From Pseudoscleropodium purum (lineage: Eukaryota > Streptophyta > Bryopsida > Hypnales > Brachytheciaceae), in the NCBI GenBank assembly GCA_963969395.1, contig OZ017795.1:4216001-4280000 (forward strand): a DNA stretch of 64,000 bases, in the 5' to 3' direction. A program made the translations under genes and the position numbers. Below are positions 26,261 to 38,800 of this stretch, piece after piece. Within the stretch, counting starts at the first letter, position 1; each line of letters begins with the position of its first letter. The notes below the pieces were generated by a model. It was given only the letters and a program-made list of their open reading frames with translations, was not told the origin of the DNA and did no database searches.

Positions 26261-29200
26261 ATGGCCGCAACGACTGATGCTAGAATTCTTCCGGAGTCCT
26301 TGGAAAACTCTGCAGCTACTGCAGGAAGTGATCTCCAGGAAGTGATCGTGAACCGTCGCCAACAGGAGGGCGATGAGCCTTCACAAGAAGGCATGGTTCG
26401 TCCACTGCGAGCATTCGACTACGTGGAGCTGCCTGTCGGCGTTGCAGTGAGCACGCCGTGTAGCAGTGAGGGCGGCCTGCAAAGGTTGTGGGAAGGGGGT
26501 TTGTTCGATGTGAGTGAGCACACAGATGTCACGCTTCATACGGCCTGGTATTTTCCGCTTCCATGACTGACTATTGCATCTTTTGCCAAAGTTGAAAACT
26601 GGGGAAGACGATGATTCTTCATGCTGAGCGTTTTGTCATGTGCGGATGTTCACAGCATTGATGAGCTCTAGTATTCCCATCTTCTTGGTAGTAGTGAAGA
26701 AAGCAAGGTACCCTGGCGGAGATAAAGTGTAACCGACTCAGTGATAGAAGTAGGGTAAATTAGGGCAAATTAGGGCATAGAATCAGTTCTCAGAAAGCAG
26801 TCAGCCCTCTCTACTTGCTCACTCTCCAATTTCATGTTCCCAGTATATTCCGAGAATCTGTCATGTTTGTACACATCTGATTGGACAACTTACACATGTC
26901 AAGTTGTGAACCCATGTTACAGGTGCTCATTTGACTCCCCGAGGCTGTGCAAATTAGAAAGTATTGAGCATATCCGTGTCTTTTTGCGTTTCTAAAAATG
27001 ACGAATCGGTTCAAGAGTGATGTTGGGAATGTTGCATTCGACTTTGTGCACTGTGAATTTTTATTTATTTCTTGTTTGAGTTTGATCAAGGCCAATATAT
27101 ATTGCAGATGGTAGTTCTTCTGCACAACTGAATTTTCTTGTATTGCCAAGACTCTAGTAATGATCTCTGAATTGATGCAGCTGTCCCTGGCACACGTTTG
27201 GGACTAACATGGAGCGGTCAGGCTTTGGCACAAGCTGGGCTCAAGTAAGCATTGCACTCTTCTGTAAAGCACAGTTGGTGTACACTATCCAATCAATTGT
27301 TTACTTGTACATGCCATGTCATTTACCAAAATTCTAGCTTTTTGGTGAACTGCACACTGTGCGTTGCACTGAGGACCTGAGTTAAGGGCTCATGAATCAA
27401 TTTGGTTGCTTGTGAGATGTTGGTAGTACTTATGCAAGGGGTGGTTATGCGTATTTGGACAGGTTTCCAAGCTATTTTAATAACATTGTGGAAGTTAGAT
27501 GAGTCTGAATTTTTAGTCAAATTTTCAAATCATGGCCTTCGCGTGCATTATTTAACAGTATGGTATGAGACTAATCTCAGGTCTGAACGGATTATATGTG
27601 TTGTTTCCTTTGTAGGAAGTTTGTTCTATTATGCTGGTAGTCAGAAATTAACTTCTCAATTCAATGAACTGGGATGTTTTCCATGCGCAGGGAGGAATTT
27701 TCTTTTTGCTTGTAATAGGAGCAGTATGCTTTTATATCATATTTGCTTGCACGGGATCTCCATGGTATATCTATGGCACTGTGAGCCTGATATTACTGGT
27801 TGCAATGTATGCCGGGCACTATCGCGCTCGCATACGGAGGAGATTCAACATCATAGTGAGTTCTGTCTCATCCCACTTGCAATCATCAATTGATGTATGA
27901 ACGGGTTGTTAATTTTCTGTAACCCCCCCACTTGAGTTTGCTCGTCATGTAGTTGCATGAATTCGCCGCCATTTCATCTTGTTTGGAGTGTCCGGTAAGC
28001 GTAAGAGTTTACAATGATGGCTTGGTCTGATTTCCCTTGCTGACCACATGGCTAAAAGTGTCCTTCTATATCTGTAGGAGTTGTAATAAATCATTTAGGA
28101 AACTGAGGTAACTATATGTACCAACAGAAAGAAGGAACTATGCCCGACCTTTTGAACTATAGAATCATGTATTAGAAGTTACAGTAATGCACAGTAAGCT
28201 TCCAAAGTCGATTTTCTAATTTTAATTGGACACTTAAGTTATTGTTCTCTAATCTATGATCTCTTTTCTGGTATGAGGTCTTAATTTCCCGTTTTGTCCA
28301 TACCTTGGAGTGTATGTTCTACGCGGAGAAAGTTGAACTGTTGAGATATTGCCTGCTGTTGAGCAGTCGATGCTCGACAACAAGGTGTCTGATCTTGTAG
28401 CATCTATAAGTTTTGGTTTCTGTATTGTTTTGTAAAACTTTGATCTCTGCATCTGTACTTCATTCGGCACTGTTGCTGCAAATCTTCCAGAATCTGAACT
28501 ACGATAGGGACTAAGTAGAAATGGTATTATGGTTTCGACGAATGTGTAGGGAAGTGAAGGCGACGACACTGTCAGCACCATCGATGACCACCTGTACCAC
28601 CTCATGTGCGGCTGCTGTTCGCTTTGTCAGGTAGGTCATCCTGTTGCCCCCAGGTCACTTTCAACGTGGATCATTTTTGTGAAGATGATTTGAAATATGT
28701 CTTGGTTCTCTCGATTCATAGGGAGAGATAAAGCAATGGCGGGATATGGGTTGGGAAGTTATGAAGTTATGAAGCCAGATGAAAATGAGACGTGTTAGAA
28801 TCAGCATATTGGGGCCTTCGTTTAAAAGAAAGTACTTCAGTCTAGTAGCGTCGCAACCATGTCGTCATTGAAATAGTGACTTGAAAGTCAAAATGTTCCA
28901 AAGCAAAATGAAAATGAGACATGTGATAATATCAATACTAGGATGTTTGGGCCCATCATTCTTGAGAATTAATTTCTTTTATTTTGTAGATTTTTTGTTT
29001 GTGGTTATAGGAATAGTATCATTCTAAGATTGTCAATAGGATTTTGTAAATTTCCAATTAATCAAAGTTTATAGAGTGGATTGTATGAAAGATGATATGA
29101 AAAGAGACATACACAAATTACACATTATAATTGAGTAGGGATAATTGTGATTAGCCGCTTGTTGAGTATTGCATTTGTAAAGCTAGCCATTTCCAGAACG

Positions 29201-29584
29201 CCTAGGAACCAGAGTCCTGCAGAGAAAAAAATTACTGCCCTTCTCAAATGACCGTACAATTTATGTTCACCTGAACTCTGTGATTTCCCAACTGATGAAG
29301 TTCTTATAATGCAGGAGGCTAGAACTTTGCAACACAATAATGTGCACAATGGAGTTTGGCATGGGCGTGGCGACATCCTCGTCATTGGCAGCCAGGTTGT
29401 GTTTTCTCCCAACGGTGCAACAGATCTGGCACTTAGTGGCATGAGGAGGCCCCCGTCTTGGAGGAAGACGACGACATGTAAAATTGAAGTGCCCACAGAA
29501 CCTGTAGCTTTAGAAACTGGAGAAGATCATTCATGGACCGGACATGTATCTCAAATACAACAGTTGCCGCTGATAAAACGTTGA
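26261..29584 (+). CDS. PLAC8-family Cys-rich membrane protein, five exons
   Basis: Coding exons are 26261-26547, 27181-27244, 27691-27855, 28550-28630 and 29315-29584, joined by four GT-AG introns of 633, 446, 694 and 684 bp; all junctions keep frame and give 288 residues. The ATG lies in a strong context (agccATGGCC). Residues 1-80 are acidic and soluble. The PLAC8 domain follows: LFDVSEHTD (81-89), CCPWHTFGTNM (96-106), two membrane segments (about 119-138 and 143-160), a basic RARIRRRF stretch, then CGCCSLCQEARTL (192-204) and GVWHGRGD. The last motifs match the plant subfamily whose members read CPCC..QE.RTL..NNV.DG.WHGRGD. Known family roles include membrane Cys-rich proteins linked to metal or Ca handling and organ size; the role of this subfamily is not established. 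Oddity: two Cys expected in the first motif (after FD and after CCP) are Val and Trp. It stands alone, with no coding neighbour within 10 kb. Confidence 0.9.
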
Positions 29585-30360
29585 AAGTCAACATTTGAAA
29601 CTGTACTTGCATCAACATTGATCGCACGACAGAATTGTCGGCATGGAGGCTTGGACGGATTGGCAATCAATTGCCAGGTTCCTCTGGAGCATATACTGGA
29701 GTAGCTGGACTGGAGTTTTGGGGCTTAAGGTCTTGTTCACAGCCAGAGAGCTACAGGAACCTGGAGTTCTCGTGATTCTAAAAGCTTTGCAGCTTGTACA
29801 GGTACTGTTGTGTCATTTTCCAGGTCATCACCTGGGTCTTCTCCAAAAATTTACATTGATGTGGTTAGTTTCCAATTGGATCTGACAAGGAATTGGATCC
29901 GTACTTTGCACTTAAACACAGTGCCAAATTGGTGCGAAGCAGTTTGTCAAATTTGGCTGGACGAACAATACATGTTTGGATGGTCCGTTTTATCAGGTAC
30001 CTATCACATGTTTAACCTGTCAATAGGATTAGCAACCAGCTACTTTTTGTCCATCACCTGCTACTCTCAAGTAGGCCATAGGCGCGGTTCAACAAAATAT
30101 GTTTGAGATGATGAAAATTTTCAACAAAATGAGATTCCATGGGAAGATCCATTCTGCCCTCTGAGAAGTTTTTCTGTCATGAGCCTAGTTATCATGATCG
30201 AAAGTATGGTAGCACACTATCAGGGTACCGCAACCGTGGAGGATGCAATCACGCAGTAATTGCATATGGTGGGTGCTTTCAGGTCTCGTCGCGTTGGTGA
30301 ATCACTTCGGTCGAGTTTTTGAGAATTGACGATGTAAATATCGCCAGCTTCTATGCCAGA
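29585..30360 (+). other. Probable 3' untranslated region of the PLAC8 gene
   Basis: GC remains elevated after the stop codon until about 30,350, where it drops to spacer level. Short open frames here (29643-29885, 29810-30106) have no recognisable domain. Canonical AATAAA occurs at 30,605, beyond the compositional edge, so the real end is uncertain. Confidence 0.4.
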
Positions 30361-30739
30361 TAGGGTTTTGTTTTGTTTTTTTCATTTTTTATGAGGTGCC
30401 AAAAGTGGTGATATAAAATATTGTTGTGGTGCTCCAAATTTCAACATTCATCCACATTGGATAGGAAATATCACATTAGCACATACCACATGTGCATAAT
30501 TTTATTTTCATCCACAATTTTTAGGCAAAAAATTTCATGTTTTGTTCCCATTTTTAAGCCAAATTATAATTTTTTGGTGCAATTTGACACTAAAAAGCCC
30601 AAAAAATAAAAACCCTGATGCTAAATTTGAAATGCAGTTTTGAGATTTCAAGAGGACAAGAAAGATACAAAACTCGGGAAATTATTTTTGATGTAAATTT
30701 TAGCAATGTTTCTAGGCTTTCTACAATTGTGTAAATTGA

Positions 30740-31115
30740 CTAAGGTAGGAGCACCCATAACATTAGTATACTCATACTTTGAGAGTAGAGTTACTTTAAA
30801 GTGTTCCCAAGAGTACTTTAAAATTGTGTTTGAAGTACCTTCAAATCATCTCTATGGTTAATTGTAGTTGGTGGACTTTGATTTTTTCAAATTTTGGTGC
30901 TAAAATCAAGGTAGATTTAGTAGAGTGCAGTTTGGGATGCCCTATAGAGTTTTACTTTGAAAATTTGTAGAAATTAAATGTCTTATCTAAAAATTCTAAT
31001 TTTCTTTTAAATTTATGAATTTCAATTGCCAATATTAAATTTTTTTTTTTCTTTAAAGTTGCCCTCATCTATGTTGAATTGCTTAAATTGACGGTTATAA
31101 GTGTTCCTACCTTAG
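30740..31115. mobile_element. Short TIR element (MITE-like), 376 bp
   Basis: The left end ctaaggtaggagcaccc and the right end (reverse complement ctaaggtaggaacactt) form a terminal inverted repeat of about 21 bp with three mismatches. The interior is AT-rich and non-coding. No clear target duplication is visible. It lies 15 bp from the next foldback element. Confidence 0.5.
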
Positions 31116-31130
31116 CTTAGGATTGCATTT

Positions 31131-31994
31131 GTATAGTAAGGTCTACTTCATTTATAAATTGCCTATTCGAAGCATTCAAATTTTTCTTACAATATGTAGT
31201 ATAATTGGCATATTTTTGGTATATTTTTTATGTAATCCTAATCAAGCATACCAAATTCCAATTTAAAAATAAAAAATTAATCTTTGGTGAATTTTTGAAG
31301 TCAATTGTTGTGGTATTATACAATATTTTATTGAACACAATTGGTGATGAATTTATTTAATTCAATTACATAGATATGCAAGGAACATCCATATGCACAT
31401 CTTTCATATTCAAAAACACACCATTAAGTAACAAAAATATGAGCAAGGAAGAGTTAAATGTGAGGCATCACATGGCCAAAATTTGTGAAATAGATATTTT
31501 AATATTTTAACTAGATTTTGGCAAAGTAATTGTAACATCATGTTGAAATGTACAAAATTAGTTAAATTATGAAGACTGTCAAATAGCAAAATCTTGTTAA
31601 AATATTAAGATATCTATTTCACAAATTTTAGTCATGTAATGCCTCACATTTAACTCTTCGTTGCTCATATTTTTGTTGCTTAATGGGATATTTTCTAATA
31701 TGACATATGTGCGTATGGATGTTCCCTATATATCTATACAATCGAATTAATATAATTCATCATTAATTGTTTTCAATAAAATATTATGTAATATCATGAA
31801 AATTGACTTAAAAAATTTACCAAAAATAGAATCTTGCTTTCTTTAAACAAAAATTTGGTATGCTTAAGTGGGATTGCATAAGAATTGGGGGTTAATTATG
31901 CAAGACAAAAAATTCTAATTTTTTTCTATACTTAGCAATTAAAATTGGAATGCTTCAAATTGACAATTTGTAAATGAAGTGGACCTTACTGTAC
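31131..31994. mobile_element. Foldback element with arms of about 400 bp
   Basis: The left arm (31131-31520) is repeated inverted in the right arm (31587-31994). Matching landmarks include agtaaggtctacttcattta against its counterpart near 31,965-31,990, aagcataccaaatt, ggaacatccatatgcacat, gagttaaatgtgaggcat and gtgaaatagatat. Substitutions and small indels are spread through the arms, and a central spacer of about 65 bp separates them. There is no coding capacity. Such structure is typical of foldback or long-TIR MULE-type elements. No matching target duplication was identified. Confidence 0.75.
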
Positions 31995-32877
31995 ATATCA
32001 ATTTGAACTTGAAATTTTGAAGTTTATAGAAATAAGTAGTTATGAATTGAATGCAACTTTGAGCTCGATTAATTGTATACCGTTGTTGGTTCTGGGAGCT
32101 TGTAATTATGATTCTTTAAGTTCCGTATCAGAAAGTGTTAAAGATTTCAAAGTGATATGTTTTAACACACAAATCAAAAATGAAAATTTGCAGATAATGA
32201 CAATTTTAGGACCTTGTGTTGATTCTGTTGACCACTTAGCTATTACCTTATCATGCATGTCAAGAAATTTGTTAATTAATTTGATTAATAGATTCTAAAA
32301 TTGTAGGAAAAAGTAGAAAAAGTGACAATTGTCAACTGTTGAATACCATTGCATATAGGTAGCCTAGGTTCTTTTTTGTAATCGAAACATATCCCTTAAA
32401 TACATTTTTGGCTTATTACTTAAATTAAGCCTTAACTTTGTAACGACATTTCAGCGAAAAGTAATTTATAGATGATTTTAGAAATGAAGAATGCATCTAT
32501 TGGTTTAAAAATCAATTTTTTTAGTGACTACCTTGGTCATAGGTTGACTTTGTTCCAAAAGTTAACAAATGTTTATTAAAATAATCAAATTTAGCCTTTT
32601 CTCTTGTCTTTTTAGATTAAAATATTTTATGTATGGTTCTTACTATTAAATTGTAGTCATTTTAATTTTATCCTTTATTTTTTTTTTAAAGATTTTAATG
32701 TATTCAGTATATATTTTTGAAGCATCTATACAATGAAGTATAACATCTAAGCTTTAAAAGTATTGATTGGAAATATTCTAGAAATTGATTGAAGGTTCTT
32801 ATATTTCGACTCAATACATTGTAGGCAAGAATCTCTACAAGGTTATAATTAGATATGGTTATTAGAATTTTATATAC
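31995..32877. other. AT-rich spacer
   Basis: No coding region, RNA gene or bounded repeat is recognised. Confidence 0.5.
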
Positions 32878-35110
32878 CATTATTATTATTTTTGAACAAA
32901 TGGAAAGAACCATTACATTAAAAAAAGCACCAATTACAAGATGGCCAAGCCAACAAAGGCTAGACAATGAAAAGATAAGAGTAAAACCGGAAGTGAAAAG
33001 AAAGAAAAACTAGATAATAAAAAGAGGGGGGACCCCTCTTGTTGCATACAATGCAAGTACCAGCCCTATAGCCAAGCATAGAGGATCTTAGCCAAATTTT
33101 GTCAAACTTGGCCCAAATAGAGGACACCTTTTGTGGACGATGAGTAACAACAAGTTGTGCCTTCAATTGCACCAACTTACCAAAGTCAAGAAGTGCCTTC
33201 CAATTGGCCTTTTGAGTAACATCTAGAGCCCATTGAACTTGAGAAAAGACCTTGATATTGTGAGAAATCCAAATAAGATAGAGGATAGATCCTTGGAGCA
33301 AGGACCAAATAGCCTTGATTTCTTGGAAGTGGCTAGGCATTGAAGCTCCAAAGATACATTGGACAAAGGACATTCTCACATGTGGGCCTTTACATAGATG
33401 AGGGTCTCAAAGATGATAAAGAATGGAATGACTGTTATCCCACATCTCCATAACTTTTGGGCATGAGTAAAATCTATAATAGGGAGATTTTTCAACTCCT
33501 AGGTTGCAATAAGGATAGCTGGTGTCAATATGTGGGTTGATGCAGGCTCTCTAAGTCTGCACTACAACTACTTTGTGAAAGATGGACCACATAAAGGCCA
33601 ATTCTTTTTGTGATCTGGTTTTAAGCCAAACATCCATCCAATCCAAGAAGGAGGAAGGTAAGAAAATACCTTTCCACTTAGATGGGATGGAGCATGTGAA
33701 TTGAGAGTTTTGAGTAATATGTTTTCGTCTAATTGATGTTGTATATACTAAAAGTTGGGTACCATCTTGCCACTGCCATTTCCTTCGGTCAAAACAAAAG
33801 GAGCGGGTAGCTCCTAAGTAGAGGAGGTAAGGGATTCTAGTGCTACCTTTTTGGATTGAGGAAATCCGAATTCATTTGATAAACCCTGAGATTGTTGCTA
33901 CTCCACCGGGTATGGGTGTTTGCATAAGTTGCCAAGATGTAGCTTCCACTGAATAAAGGGTAGTATGACTAGGGATGTTCAACACCTAAACCTAAGGAAG
34001 GAGAATGGGGTTATCAAAGAGTAGATTCTTCTAGATTAGGACAGGAAGAAGGTCATCATTATTTGAAAAAATTCCAACCCATTCTTTGGTTTGAATCTTG
34101 TCAAATTGGTTCTTGAGTAAGCTAATCCATGATGGCGGTATGCTTGATATTAATAAATACCAATGATGTCTTTCCATTTCTATGAATGGAAACAAGGTAG
34201 AGATTATATGCCAAGGGATGAAGTCATGAACTTGTGAATCGCAGAGGTTGCCAACAGTACGTAATCCATTTTGGGCTAGAGTTCTGGCTCTTTTAATTTT
34301 TCTCTAGTGAAAAATTAAAATTGGATCCGATGTAGCTTGCCAACCACCATATGCTAGTTGTGAGTACTTCATTTGGATTGGTAGGAGGTAATGGTTCCGT
34401 ACATTTCACTATCTTCCTCCATGCATATGTAATTTTGTTTCAAACTCTAGAGCCCCATGTAATCGAAGGTTTATGAACCATAAGCCATGCTTGGGAGGGA
34501 AACCAATATCCACACTTGGGGTGAGGTTTCATTCTAGAGATTCTATACCTAAGTAATGTTTTAAGATTTGTTATGCCAAGTTCAATAGCAAATAGGACCC
34601 ATTTAGTTAGAAAGGTAGTAAGGGAGACCTCAGGATCTAGTAGTGTAAGACCTCCAATTTTCTTTGGAAGGCAACAATCTACCCAACTAATACGTGTTCT
34701 AGTTGTATGTTCAGTGCCACTCCAAAGGAAATTATGTAGAAGACCACGTATAATTTGGAGAGCCTGAAGGGAGCCACTCCAAATTGCTATAAAGTAGTAT
34801 ATTGTGGATAAGAGTATTGTGTTAACAATAGTCACATGTCCTATAAGGGAAAAACGTTGTGAGGTCCAATATGAAAGTTTCTTTGATATTTTCTACTGAA
34901 GGAAACCATCAATATCTGTTGTTTCTAGCATAATGCCAAAGGGGGCACCAAGGAGTTTGGATACTGAGCCTAGAGGAGCCCATGTAAGATTAAAATTATC
35001 TAACCATACCAGTTTGATTTTTGAGGAAAACCAATAGGCAATGCTTTTTGTCCAATTGATAACTTGTCTTGATGCTCCACTAAATCTCTAGAGGAGGGAA
35101 ATGGAGTTTC
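32878..35110 (-). mobile_element. 5'-truncated, decayed LINE (plant non-LTR retrotransposon)
   Basis: The minus strand from about 35,100 gives the C-terminal half of a LINE reverse transcriptase: INWTKSIAYWF, LGAPFGI, KKLSYWTSQRFSLIGHVTIV, NTILLSTIYYF, GLLHNFLWSG, RISWVDCCLPKKIGGLTLLD (34,835-34,440 is open). After a stretch broken by stops, 33,379-32,960 is open again (QKANWKALLDFGKLVQLKAQ, then CIVCNKRGPP), matching the tail after the RT domain. One stop interrupts the thumb region (after DGFLQ). The 3' end lies near 32,880, where the minus strand ends in TAA-type triplets. The upstream endonuclease and catalytic YxDD part are missing, so this is a dead 5'-truncated copy. Confidence 0.8.
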
Positions 35111-35570
35111 GAGTTAAGTAGAATATTGTGTAGTAGAGTTGAAGATAAACATGTGCAACCCAATATATTGATATTTATTTCATGCAAGTTATAATGAGAG
35201 TTTTCAACCATAAATTAGAAACATATTTGGTATAAATTATTCAAGTGAATTAAACAAATAAAATATTCAAAATCAATGCTTCAAAATATTCATGACAAAT
35301 AATTAAATTCCAACAATATTAAATTTATCCAAGATTATGCCAAAAAAGTTTGTTAAAACATCTGGACTATCAATTCAACATATGGTTGGATAATTAATGA
35401 GACTTTAATATTTTAAAATATAATCTCTACTCAACTTATGTAATGAATTATGTCATGACAATAAATTTTCATAACCTAGTGAATTTCAAAAGCTTAAAAT
35501 AAAAACAAGTGCTTTATATATGTGGGTATATATGAAGTGTGACAATTTCAATGGAATATGTACATTAGAC
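35111..35570. other. AT-rich spacer
   Basis: No feature recognised between the LINE fragment and the next MITE. Confidence 0.5.
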
Positions 35571-35870
35571 CATTAGGTGACATTTGAGGCCTCTAAAAGA
35601 TTGTTTCATTGTTGTTCTTGTTGTTGGAAACAACAAAGATGTAGTCAAATTATTTAATAATAATAATATAAATAAATAATTCAAAAAAATTAGAATGATA
35701 AATATATATTGTAATTTTTTAATTTCAAAAAATTATTAAAATATCAATATCTAACATATTAGGGTTTCAACTACGTTAGCAAATAGGTTTCAAACTGTGT
35801 ACAATGTTCCTACAACAATCTCATATTCAGGAACTTGTAGTCTTCCAAAGGTCTCAAATGTCATGTAATG
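35571..35870. mobile_element. MITE family A, copy 1, 300 bp
   Basis: The left end cattaggtgacatttgaggc and the right end (reverse complement cattacatgacatttgagac) form the terminal inverted repeat shared with copies at 44,866, 50,546 and 62,826. No coding capacity and no obvious target duplication. Confidence 0.65.
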
Positions 35871-38800
35871 TTATAGAAGGTTAACTTCTACACAATAGAT
35901 ATGTTCTTAGCAAAACTTTATTTTCCTTTTTTGTAGGTTAGAAACATATTTGACTCTCACCACTAAATTGAATATTTATGGAAAAAATTTGTATTTTTTA
36001 CATTTGAAATAATAAACCTTTAAATTTAAAATCCCAATCAAACATTTTAAAATATTTTAGTATTTTCAACAAAGAATTCGTCTTCAAATTTTATTTTTTC
36101 TATACAAACTAGATTTGGATGTCTTTCTATTTTTTAGGTTTGAATTTGAGATTACTATAGACAAAAATTTATAAGAAAAATAGTACAAAGTGTTCGATAT
36201 TTGTGTATTGTTGGAAATTTTATTATTTGGACAAAGTGTTAATGTTTTGTCACTAAATTTTATTTTATTTTTTCACAAAATTGAAGCTACAATTTAGTCC
36301 AATCATAGAAAATTTCAAATGATAAAAATAGAAATTATATTTTTGATAATTTATTTTTATAAAGTACTCAAAATTTATGATTAAAAATCTATAAATGCTT
36401 AGCATTGACTTTTCAAATGCAAACTTCTAAAAAGCTATAATTCTTGCATTTTACAACACTTTTTTGCTTTTATTATTAAGAAATGAATCATTAAGGGTAA
36501 AGTGATTGAAAGTATTTGGCAATTCTTAACCAAAAAATAAGTTACAAACTCAAAGTCTTTTTGAAATTTCACAATTTTAAAAATCAACCATGAAGTCTAA
36601 CTACAAAAAGGCTCAACAAGATTCAAGGAGATAATCTTATGATTCTAATGACAAGAATTGACTAAAATTATTAATATAAATTGCCCATCATGGAGCATTT
36701 GTCTTTGAATTCAAAAATTCTCCAATAGATACACATTCTCAAAAATTTGAATTTAAAAAAATACAAAATGGATTAAAAAAATTTGAGGATGTTAGTTGAG
36801 CTTCTTTATCAATACATTTGCTATATACTTTGTTAGGCCCAAGCTTCCCTATTCCTACAATACTTCTACAATTCCTAATAACTTCAAGATAGTTATGATC
36901 ATAATTCATTGCAAATTTGTATCATCAATACAACCAACAAGCTCTATAAATCACTTAGTCAATACAATAACACGATAGTAGATTGAGAGTAGGAAAATAT
37001 TTGTATCTTTATTTCAAGAAACACTCACAAAGAAGATACGTCTTATATGCTTTTCTAAACCAAAGACTAAATATGTACAAAAAAATGTTTAAATCAAAAG
37101 CTTCCAATTCCAAATACTTAATCTTTGGCTAAAACTTAACTAAAATAAATCTCAATACAATCAACTTTTAGTTGTAGCCCTTACTTCTACTTTGATTATC
37201 AGTGACAAGTTTTGACTCAGTCCAAAATAATTGCTTAGGATATTATAGAGAACTAAGGAATTGAAGCTTCAGAGGATTATAAATTGTGCCCATTGAATTT
37301 GAGTGTAAATTTTGATGCCACATGGCCTTGTATATGATAATATTTTATTTTATTTGAAGCATGCTAAATGGTAAGGGAAGTATTTACTTTTCTTTGAAAA
37401 ATTCTAAAAAGTAATAAGTTTCTTGTTAAGTCCTATCTTGATATAGAAATAATTTTCTACTTTCTAAGAACATTCATATCATCTTCAAAGAACCTTTATT
37501 TGGTATGGCAATGAATACTTTGGTCTCATGGACATTAAATAATTAATAAATAATAAAATAAAAATTAAATGTTTTTCAAAATTTAAACACTCATCCAAGA
37601 ATTTCAATTGAAATTAGGAGTACACTAGAACAAAATATCAACTTTGTATATTTTTTATATGATTTATGCAAAAAACACCCAATTTCTCATGTTAAGTCAA
37701 TGTTAATCTCTAAAGTTCGATTATTATATTTTACCAAAAAATACTATAAAACAATTGTTTTTAGTGCAAAGTATACAAAAGAAAGAAAATTCCTATATGG
37801 ATATCCAGTTGTAGCATTTTCCACTAAAAATATATATAAGAAATTTTAGAAACTTGCTAGCTATATAAATTCAAAGTGAAAATGCTTGTCTTTGCACCAC
37901 GTCATCTTTGCACCACATTATATTTGGTTATTTGAAGACATGAATCCTTTTAACTTAAAACTTTTTGTTCAATAGATTTTAATTTTAAAGTTTTTTATTT
38001 GAAAAAATTTAATGAAGAGTCTAGGGGAAAAAAATTTAGACAATGAAACTTGTTTTCTATTCTTTAAAAATTTGTTAAAAATAAGTAGATATATGTTTAC
38101 TTAGGAAAGAAATCTTAGATCATGAATATGAAATTGAAAAAATGTCATTCCAAATAGTGAGATTGTTCAAGAAAAAAAACCAAACCCCGTAAATCTTTTT
38201 TTAAATTCTAAAAATTGAATTAAGAAACAAATAATTCTATTTTTTCAAGATGATCTTTCATTGCAAAAGAAAACAAGACTTTTATAACTTTCACATGATT
38301 TAATCTAAGTAGAAGAAATCAAAGCTTTTCATTTAGACAAATGTATACTCTTTTGAAATGCATTTTTCTAATTATTATCAATGTGCTCTATGTTGTTGCT
38401 ACAACCATTCAAATAATCAAATCTATTATAGACTCCACTTCAATTTGAACCCCAAGTGGGTGATTCAATTTCACCTTATTGCATGTTAATGTAATAGATA
38501 TTGTACATAATGTGAAATTGGGGTTCAAAGGTTTGGAATGAGTTAAAATATCAACATTTTATGAAATCAATGAACAATCAATTGTTGTATCATATTTGAA
38601 GAATAGTCTTATACTCCCTCCGTCTCATAGTATTAATCATTTTTTGACGTAATGAAAGTATCGAGGATTTGATAGCATTTTTTATTGCATACTACAATCA
38701 AATAATTCTACAGTGAATATTGGCATGTGGCCTCTCAAGTGCAAACAAGAGAATGTAGCTATTAATCATAATGAAAGAAAGAGAAAAAATAAGGAGGTTG

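Noticed and set aside
29643..30106. Open frames downstream of the PLAC8 stop codon.
   Set aside because: No motif, no plausible splicing into the gene; better explained as 3' untranslated sequence.
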